The notes beneath the pieces were generated by a model. That model was not told the DNA's origin, did not search any database, and saw only the letters and a list, made by a program, of their open reading frames with translations. A program made the translations under genes and the position numbers. A DNA stretch of 64,000 nucleotides, taken from assembly GCA_963921425.1 (NCBI GenBank), contig OY992839.1:19266910-19330909 (forward strand), given 5' to 3'. This DNA is from Dryas octopetala. Lineage: Eukaryota; Streptophyta; Magnoliopsida; Rosales; Rosaceae. This document shows positions 56,126 to 64,000 of the stretch, one piece after another; positions within the stretch are counted from its first letter, which is position 1; the number at the start of each line of letters is the position of its first letter.

Positions 56126-56537
56126 AATTTCTTTTGGGATGAACGTTCTTTAAAATACATATGTATTTCCTCAAAAAAAAAAAAAAAAATCATATGTGCC
56201 ATATTATCTTCTTTTATTTTTGTTTATTGTCTTTTTAGACAAAAATTTGGTTCATGAACAATTTCTTATTGAACGTGGTTTATGTGTGTTTTTTTCTTAA
56301 TTTTAAAATTTATTTTTCTTACACGCGAAGTTGATTGGCTAGAGAACACATTCTAATTGTACTTTGCTTATGGGGTTTTTTTTCTTAATTTTAATATTTA
56401 TTTTTTTATCAAAACAGAAGTTGGCTCAGGTTCAACTGCATATGATTTTTGATTATTTTACGAATTAATCTCTTTTAAGAAAAATCTCTATTACATAACA
56501 TTTTAATTAACTATTAGACAATTTTGGAAGAACAAAT

Positions 56538-56902
56538 TGATTTCGCTTTCATTAACTGATGAGATTCTACATTACAACTTAAATATTGGATTGGTTGTTC
56601 AGAAACGAATATTATTGTCACCCAAAAGAAACGAAAGGAAATGAAAGGAAAATAAATTGGTTTACTAAAGCATATATCATATTACTTGATATTAAAAAGT
56701 TGAGATATATACGAATTGATATTCTGGAACTACTCTTTATCTTTATATATATATTTCGCTTTCATTACTGGCAATGATGATATTATTATAACTTAAATAT
56801 TGGATTGGTTGTTCGATCAGAAACGAATATTAATTGTCATCCAAAAGAAAGGAAAGGAAAGGAAATTAAAGAAATTGGTTTACTAAAGCATATATTATAA
56901 AC
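56538..56902. repeat. Local tandem duplication, ~213-bp unit
   Basis: 56538-56690 and 56752-56902 share AACTTAAATATTGGATTGGT, CAGAAACGAATATTA, AAAGGAAATxAAAG and TTGGTTTACTAAAGCATATA with small differences. Non-coding. Confidence 0.8.
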
Positions 56903-57441
56903 ATCTGAGTATTAATATTCCTTTGGATGTAAACTTTATATGAATTCATGCATACATTAATTAGTAAATATATATTTTGGAGAGGTGTGGCAGGTACAGT
57001 GCATATAGGCAGAAACCTGCTGATCACATTGATATTTTATATATGTCAACCTTCTCAAAGAACAAAAAAAGCAAAAGAATAATTTTTTTTTTTTTTTGTA
57101 TTGAAAAGAATAAAATGTTTGCTATATATGTCAACACATTGATATTAGTCTTTGCTAATATTTATGACCTATGCCTTATGGCTTTTATAATTTAAGAAGC
57201 TTCTTCCTTCACATAACTTTCAAATTAATTTCTTCGCTCCATATCTTTCTAATGGCAAAGTAGTTAAGTTTGCCAAACTACTTTGCCATTCATTATTTAA
57301 GAAATTCATTACACCAAAAGCTGAGTTCAGTTCATAAATTAATTAGCTTATGTACCGAAGAAGCAATTCATTACCCCCAACACCTTGAAGCAGCCATTCA
57401 TATATTAATGATATGCCATGCATAACATTTGGTGGTCTGGT
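56903..57441. other. AT-rich spacer with a strong hairpin
   Basis: Nothing coding. At 57251-57290, AATGGCAAAGTAGTT and AACTACTTTGCCATT form a perfect 15-bp stem around a 10-base loop. Confidence 0.6.
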
Positions 57442-57732
57442 GGTCTGTTTGGCACTACTTCTTAAAAAGTGTTTTTATTTAATAGCATTTTTGCTGGAAG
57501 TACTTCTGCTCAGAAGTACATACAAATTTTCATAAAAATTCTAAGTGCTTTATGCAAAAGCACTTAAAAGTGCTTCCTGAGAAAAATCATGTCAGTTGCT
57601 TTTTAAAAAGTCACTTAAAAACGCTTTTATAACCCAAAAACATTCTTATTTATTTATGCCAAACGCTACAAAAAACACTTTGATTAGTAAAAGCGCTTTT
57701 GTCAAAGTCTAAAAACAGTGTCAAACGAGTCC
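57442..57732. mobile_element. MITE, about 290 bp, Harbinger/Tourist-like ends
   Basis: Ends GGTCTGTTTGGCACT and, inverted, GGACTCGTTTGACACT. The interior is rich in AAAAGCACTTAAAAGTGCTT-type palindromes. No clean 3-bp TAA/TTA duplication is visible on the left side. Confidence 0.6.
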
Positions 57733-58199
57733 TAAATTAAATTCATCAATTTTTTGCTACATCTAGCTAGTTTATATTATTGCCTATGATTGAAGATGTA
57801 ATTTTTCAAAATTAATTGGGTATGTAATGCACGTTGATAAACCCTACATAGAATATTTAGGGTTGGATAATATATTCAGCGTATGAAAAATTATTCATAA
57901 AAAATTAATGACCGAAATGATTATCATTTTATTATAAACAAATTTCAACTGGATCATTGATGCAAATTTGTATAGTTATGAATATGATATCAAATGGATG
58001 AAAAATTCAAACAAGAAATAAATGTTGATTGAAATGGGTTTATAGAGGGCATCCCAGTTGATGAAAGTTTGCCTGCGTTTAGCTTCCCAAAATATGACCC
58101 AAATACACTCGCCATTAAATAAATAAATAAAAATATATATATATATATATAATACAGGAAGCTTCAAGTGTGAGATTCCATATTTAGTGTTAAATGTGG
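57733..58199. other. AT-rich spacer
   Basis: (AT)n at about 58133-58152. No gene. Confidence 0.4.
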
Positions 58200-58451
58200 G
58201 ATGAGGCGAATAAGCCCACTTCATGTAGTTTTTCAACAATCCGAAGATCATCATTACAAAAAATTAGCTCAATCAGAAATCATTTGCCTATTTAACTTTG
58301 ATCAAACAAATAGACAGTTTTGTCAAAATTATTTGGTTCGTGTATTTGTTTGAGCAAAGTTAGATAGATAAATGATTTCCGATTTGACTAATTTTTTACA
58401 AGAATGATTTTTAAATAGAGACCTAAAGAATAAACGGTTCGGATCGTCATT
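58200..58451. mobile_element. MITE-like inverted-repeat sequence
   Basis: ATCATCATTACAAAAAATTA and, inverted, TAATTTTTTACAAGAATGAT, with AGCTCAATCAGAAATCATTT against AATGATTTCCGATTTGACTA, make a stem-loop of about 200 bp. It ends in ACGGTTCGGATCGTC, a motif shared with the MITEs at 21283 and 26990 and the hAT interior at 10040-10430. Confidence 0.6.
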
Positions 58452-58950
58452 TTGCATGATTTGGGAATTAAGCATTCACATGCAGTCAAATTATATTGTG
58501 ACAATCAAGTAGCCATCCATATTGCATCAAATCCAGTGTTTCATGAAAGGACGAAACACATAGAGATTGATTGTCATTTAGTAAGTGAAAAGGTTCAAGA
58601 AGGAATGATCCAAATAGCTCACATATCTACATCAGATCATCCAGCTGACATTTTTATGAAAGCCTTGAGTTCTTCACAGTTCTTGACTTTACTCGGCAAG
58701 TTAGGAATTGTCAACATCCATTCCAACTTGAGGGGGAGTGTTAAAGATAGCAAAGTCAACCACATTAAATCTCTCCATGTATCATGATCGATCCTAGCTA
58801 ATTAGTTTCCTTATTCGTAATATAGGCAATATCCTAGGCTGTAATATAGGATCTTAACTTACTCATGTAATTGTATAAATCTTGAAGGTTTGTATTAGGT
58901 GATTTATTTACCTAATCAACTTGATTAAAACCACAGTCAGTAATCGGATC
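58452..58950 (+). mobile_element. Ty1/copia fossil: RNase H end, purine tract and LTR start
   Basis: Frame with [20 protein letters not shown] then [14 protein letters not shown] and [12 protein letters not shown] is the C-terminal part of copia RNase H. After it comes GAGGGGGAGTG, a polypurine tract, and TGTTAAAGATAG, the probable LTR start (58739). Everything upstream of RNase H is missing and the LTR end is not clear. A truncated 3' end. Confidence 0.85.
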
Positions 58951-61459
58951 CCAATTTTTGTTTATGTCATGACTCATGAACTAATCAAACAGACAAATAT
59001 CTGAAGACACAGAGACAAAAATCTGAAGACACATATTGACATTTGTAAATCAAAATGCAACTTTTGTAAACAACACAAATCAAACACATCAACAGATCAA
59101 CTGACAACCCATACACTCAGAGGACCCTTCACAGTAGGCATCCCAGTGTTATCCACAACTACAGTGGTGTATGACTAACTAAACAGTTCCATATGACATA
59201 TAACAATATCAAGCATATAAATTCAATGCAGATTTGTGTTTAAAAGTTGAGTGAGACAATAAACATAACAATACAAAATGGAGACGAAGACACACAAGAT
59301 GTTCTCCCAGAAAAACCAAAAAGGGTAAAAACTGGGGGTCTTTTTCAGCAAACCGGGCAATCCACTATATAGGAGGTTCAATACAAAGGGAGCATACAGC
59401 ACACAAGCTCAATCACTAAGTCCTAAACTAAGTGGCAGCTTCTTATCCCTTTGTGCAACTTCCAAAAGCAAGGCAATCAGTCAATCATGAAGAAGGTAGC
59501 TCAAACTCCAAGCTCATCAACCCATGACACAAATTCATACCAAGCACAGCAGATTCTTCAATGTATGATCATGAAATGCAGATTTGGATTCTTTAAAAAT
59601 CAGCCTTCTCAAGCAAAAGACATGAAAAGGCTAATGGAGAATCCTATATCTAAAATCTAAATGATAGTGTTTATGAATTTGTGAAAAGCTTTAGAACACA
59701 CTCAAACACATTCAGATTTTAAGGGGTGAAAAACAAGTTAAGAAAATTGTTTTAGTTTGTGAAAATCAAAAGCATTTTCTTACTTGAAAAGATGAGCACA
59801 CACACAAAACACCAAGCACTTACGCAGCAAGAATGCCTAGATAAAATTCACGTCACTACTTCAAGACCAAACCAAAAAAGCCCAAATATTCACGACGCAC
59901 ACCCACTGTCTACCCGTGCCACATGGAAGCTGAACAGTAGCTGTTCACAAGAGACAAATGAAGACATATTCTTTTTGTCTTATAAAGGAATCCTAGCACA
60001 GCTGTAGATAAGAATGTAGATCTGTAATCAATAAATTCCTTATTTTGCAAAATTCATAAAGGAGAATAAGATGAATAGTGTCGAAGAGTGTGTGTGAGAG
60101 GCGTGAAGACTTTGCTGAAAATAAAGAAACCCATGACCTGTACAGACTGAATCAGTGAACAACCAGTTCATGTGCAGTGCACATGCTTGTTTAAAGAAAG
60201 AGAAATGAGCTTTAATTTGAATGGTCTTGAAGAGCCAAGTCACGAAATGGGCTGCTGAACTGTCAACAATTATTCAAGTGATAAAACTGCAAGTGCAGTA
60301 CACATGTGAAGAAAATTGTTCTTATGATCAGTGAGTGACTAGTCAAATAGACACCAAACTGTTTTTTCGTGAAATGTATAAAGTGCATTATACCTTAGAT
60401 CTTTTTGCATTGCAATTTCATTCTTGATTTCTTCAACACAAGTGATCTTAACCTTAATTCTTGCCTAGAGCTTGTGAGTGAATAATTAAAAAATAAATAT
60501 AATGATTTTGACAATGAAAAGCCAATTCAGAATCCTAGAAACTAACAAATCTCCATGTACAATTGGAATACAACTGAAATTATTCACTGAATACAATTTC
60601 TAATAGTGATAACCCCCTGGGCGCATGAGAGGTGGAAATTATGATGAACCCTAGCTAGCCTCATAAGGAGGTCTAGACGGGTTAGAACATCCAATGGGGT
60701 AAAGAACCATTCTCCTTCTCCAAATTGGGATAGAGTACTCAAAAAAGCTTAGGTGGTGTCGTGAGTCCTTAACAAGATGGGATTTACGGGAAAGAAGTAT
60801 ATACACTCAACAAGGAGTCCTCCCCATGGACTACAAGCTAAACAAGCTTACAGTCCTAAGGCGAAGGGAATTCTCCAATCCTTTATAAAAGCTATGCTCC
60901 AAGGTCATTTAAAGGTATGTGAAATCTAGATCTTTAAACCCACTATTTGAATTGGTGATTTGCTTGTTTACGGACTTGACCCCGTCAAAGAGGCTTAGAC
61001 AGGCACCACACCAAAACTCTCTAACGTCCCGAAGGTTTGTTCGCGGTTGCATAATTTTTCTGAGTACATCTATTTGGTGAAATCACGTTACAACACTTTA
61101 TTGTCGATTATACACTCTAAAATAAATATGAAAAAATCATGCATAAACAGTAGGCTACAAATTGGGGAACTTAACCACAACGTACATTAGTTGCAATTTG
61201 ACAATCTTCCCTTATTGGTATTAGAACGTTCTAAACTTAATAACTATTTACTTGGATGATTAATTTTCTTTATGTTTTGTTATTTTTTTCCAACAATTTG
61301 ACCTAAATATTGCAAAAAATAAGGGATAGGTTACTATCCAATTTAAGAATTTTTAATTAATGTCAAATCGTTGGAAAAAATAACAAAACATAAAGAATTT
61401 TTGGCATTAACTAGCAATTTGGACTTGTTTCTTTCTATTTAGGTAAATTACTAAAAAGT
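58951..61459. other. Repeat-like non-coding region
   Basis: No gene with family support. 59270-59400 (TTCTCCCAGAAAAACCAAAA, GGGTAAAAACTGGGGG) resembles leader sequence common in plant LTR elements; 60600-61060 is GC-richer and may be further LTR-element debris. Short frames here lack domain features. A ~20-bp A run lies at 61481-61500 just beyond. Confidence 0.4.
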
Positions 61460-62252
61460 TTATTTTAGAGTCCTTTGCACAAAAAAAAAAAAAAAAAAAA
61501 CTCACCTAAAATGTTGGAATAATACATAGGTCCACTTTATACAAATAAAGTTCCCGCTATGTTTTTTTTTATAGATTTTTTTTTAAACTAAGCAAATTGT
61601 CACTGTTGCACTGTCCGGCCATGCCGCCGGCAATGATTGCTACTGCCAAACAATGACAATTAATTAATAGAGTATTTTTACAATTTAAATAGTTACTGTC
61701 TCACATCAACAATAATTATTACTGTCAAACAGTGACAATAATATAATATTTTTACAATTTAAATAATTATTGGCCTACAATAACAATCATTGTTATGATT
61801 GTTACTAAACAGTAACAATTAATAATTAATTGCCGAAAGCCAGCATTACACTCCAAGCCGAAAATCAACCTGTCGTCACCTATGTTCCTTTTTTCAACAC
61901 CTATGTTCCTTTTTTCAAGTATTTCAACCAAAGCATATTTAACTTGGCTTTCTCAATTGATTGGACCAAGCTTTTTTACTTTTTTCCTAGTATTTCAACC
62001 AAAGCATATTTAACTTGGCTTTCTCAATTGATTGGGACGAAGCTTGGTCGGTGTAGCCATTAAAGAAACCAAAGCCATATTCTCCACTCATCTTTCATTT
62101 CCTTCTCATCTCCACAACATCAGAACATCAGATAGAGAGAGAATCCGAAAAGAGTTGGAGTACATCCCGCAACCTTCGTCGTCCCTGACCTCGGCAACCT
62201 CCTCTGCCGCTATCGATCTCGGCTTCAGCCTCGGCAAGGCAGAGGTAGAGAG

Positions 62253-62305
<53 letters not shown>

Positions 62306-62445
62306 GGCCGGCCGTCGACTATCGCGTCGTCCCTGCGCCAGGACCGGCTTGGTACCGATTTTTTGCAACCGGGCCGGGTGGTATACTGGGGTCTAGATCT
62401 GGGTTTTTGTTAAAAAAAAAACCCCGGCCCTTTTCCTAATCTATA
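61460..62445. mobile_element. Repeat element with palindromic tandem repeats (copy 2, inverted)
   Basis: Opposite-strand relative of 50095-51045: the same GTCCACTTTATACAAATAAA-type block (61530-61550), about 2.5 units of the tandem repeat (61620-61830), (GA)n at 62258-62300, and the GC-rich end with TTGGTACCGATTTTTTGCAA near 62350. Between 61850 and 62250 it holds sequence absent from copy 1, including a 68-bp direct repeat of TTTTTTCAAGTATTTCAACC/TTCCTAGTATTTCAACCAAA with CATATTTAACTTGGCTTTCT (about 61905-62035). Confidence 0.65.
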
Positions 62446-62919
62446 AAATCTATAATGTAATATTGTGGGGAGCAGAACATGTCAAGAAGAGAGAGAGAGA
62501 GAGAGTCTTATCTATAACAGGGCCCTCAAAAAAGCAAAAGTAGTCATAAGAGAAGAATGCATGTCATCAATTGCTAAGGATAAAAAGGGAAAACACATAA
62601 GTTCGAGCGTAGGGATATTCCTACTCATAATAAACTTGTAAAGATAATGATACCAACTAATTTAAAACTCTGTCTATGCCTCCCCCAAATACACATTACA
62701 TATTATGCCAAGAGGGCAAGAGATTGGTTAATAGAGAGAGGATAGGTGATAACTACAAGGTTATGCCAAGAATAAAAGGTTATTTAAAAACCACAGGTCA
62801 AAACTAAGGTCACCATCAATGTGTAAGAGAAACAATTCATATTAAAAACATCTGGAACCAAAAAAATTAATTATAATGTATGGATGAGAGGATCAAGGCC
62901 AGCTGCCATGCTCCCATCA

Positions 62920-62963
<44 letters not shown>

Positions 62964-63339
62964 GTGCACAATGGCCTAGAAGATAGGCAGTCACTGATGC
63001 AAACAAAGTAATTAGCTCTCTCTTTCCATTCAAGGGTGAACCTTGCAGTAATTGTATAGCCAGCAACAAGAAAAAGAACAACCTGTGGCTATACACCATA
63101 TAAGAATGAAAAGGAAGCTGATTATAATGGAGAAGAAATCAGAGATTAGGTCTGCCATTGAAGAACTGTCAGTGATGGTCAAAATTAAAGGTGTAGTGAT
63201 GGTCCAAGCCGAACATCAACATGGTGGTGATGATAATCATGATGCTACTGCTGCTGCTGCCTTTATCAATCATGAGACTCCCCATATTCCCACTAGGCCT
63301 TTTCTTTCTCTCTGCAGCTTGTTGCTTCTTCAAGTTCTT

Positions 63340-63383
<44 letters not shown>

Positions 63384-63492
63384 GTAGTCACACACACACA
63401 CACACACGCGCACACAATCAGAATACCTTAAACCTTACAGTTGCTCTCTTTCTTTCCCTCCTCTTCTTATTGCAGATAAAATAGGACCAACA
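62446..63492 (+). promoter_or_regulatory. Putative upstream and leader region of a gene at the right edge
   Basis: Contains (AT)n at 62924-62960, a pyrimidine tract (CT)n at 63341-63380, (CA)n at 63389-63406, and TTCTTATTGCAG (63464-63475), a good 3' splice site just before an ATG exon. Plant genes often have such pyrimidine-rich leaders and leader introns. The frames at 63052-63484 are probably not coding. Confidence 0.35.
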
Positions 63493-63500
63493 ATGGCTGT

Positions 63501-63531
63501 TCTAAGACAAGATATTCATCAGAATATTCAG
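63501..63531 (+). CDS. Possible first coding exon of a gene continuing beyond the window
   Basis: After TTGCAG (ending about 63475) and a short leader, ATG at about 63493 opens MAVLRQDIHQNIQ, followed by a perfect GTAAGA donor at 63532. Acceptor, ATG and donor in line suggest a real exon, but 13 codons are too few to name a family. No second exon is seen in the remaining 470 bp, which is AT-rich as an intron would be. Coordinates given are conservative for the coding part. Confidence 0.35.
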
Positions 63532-64000
63532 GTAAGAACAAAATTAAGCATAGATGGAAATTTTTCTAGTTAAAAAATCTGATATATTATATTAATTATT
63601 GGACTGTAATTCACAGTAAAGGTAGATCATGTTTAAATGTGCAGTTATAAGGCATATTATATTGTCAAATTATAAATCATAATAAAGTGAAATCATATTT
63701 TTCTTTTTTGGCCGGGAAAGTGAAATCATGTTTATATTTGTGATTATTTATGTTTAATACGGAAATTCTCATATAAGCACCTAGATTGTGAGACTTGGTC
63801 CATACTCGAATATTCTATGGTCATACATAATGTCCATTATATATGAGAATATCCTTATACGGCGATACATGGTGTCCATCTTATGCATGCATGAAAACGT
63901 TTTCGTATGCTATAAATATCATGTATTATCATATAATATCCAAATCGGAATTTGGTCCTCACGAATAATTGGGTGCTCATGAGAGAAGAACTCATGTTTA

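Noticed and set aside
63052-63484. 111- and 87-codon frames before the possible right-edge exon
   Set aside because: They include the CT/CA repeats and have no family features; more likely leader sequence.

Overview
The window is nuclear DNA of a flowering plant, most likely a eudicot. It is AT-rich, with spliced genes (GT..AG introns), TATA boxes, dense microsatellites, and several generations of DNA transposons, LTR elements and MITEs nested in one another. The gene families present (a pathogen-related protein, FBA-type F-box proteins, captured DOA10/SUD1-like and kinesin-14-like exons) are general plant families. A rosaceous tree is a reasonable guess, but nothing here proves it.

Layout. 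0-4.2 kb: an inactivated PIF/Harbinger transposon on the minus strand (SANT/Myb-like ORF1 with one intron, plus a DDE transposase), then an unrecognised Cys-rich ORF running off the left edge. 4.3-21.9 kb: a tandem duplication carrying two copies of a pathogen-related protein gene (minus strand). The distal copy (14.6-16.6 kb) is intact, with four exons and 245 codons. The proximal copy (6.0-7.2 kb) has no recognisable exon 1 and an in-frame loss of 12 codons. Each copy took its own insertions after duplication, so each preserves the empty site of the other's hAT element. A 3.6-kb CACTA element splits the flank of the intact gene.

21.9-33 kb: nested LTR-element fossils (a copia remnant split by a 4.2-kb non-autonomous Ty3-like element with two LTRs), a LINE-type derivative, a gag-bearing LTR fragment preceded by a 16-bp minisatellite, and a hAT element with a perfect 8-bp target duplication. 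34.9-49 kb: two F-box genes. One is decayed. The other is cut in two by an 11.6-kb CACTA element that carries exons resembling SUD1/DOA10 ubiquitin ligase and a kinesin-14. That element is itself split by a 6.5-kb CACTA element that appears to carry a LAS1-like exon. This nest is the most striking part of the window.

50-64 kb: mostly repeats, including two opposite-facing copies of an element with ~78-bp palindromic tandem repeats, a foldback element with arms of about 750 bp, a copia 3' end, MITEs, and a possible first coding exon of a gene running off the right edge. Only one clearly intact host gene is seen. No rRNA gene, functional tRNA gene or CRISPR array is present. All calls are by eye; no database search was run.
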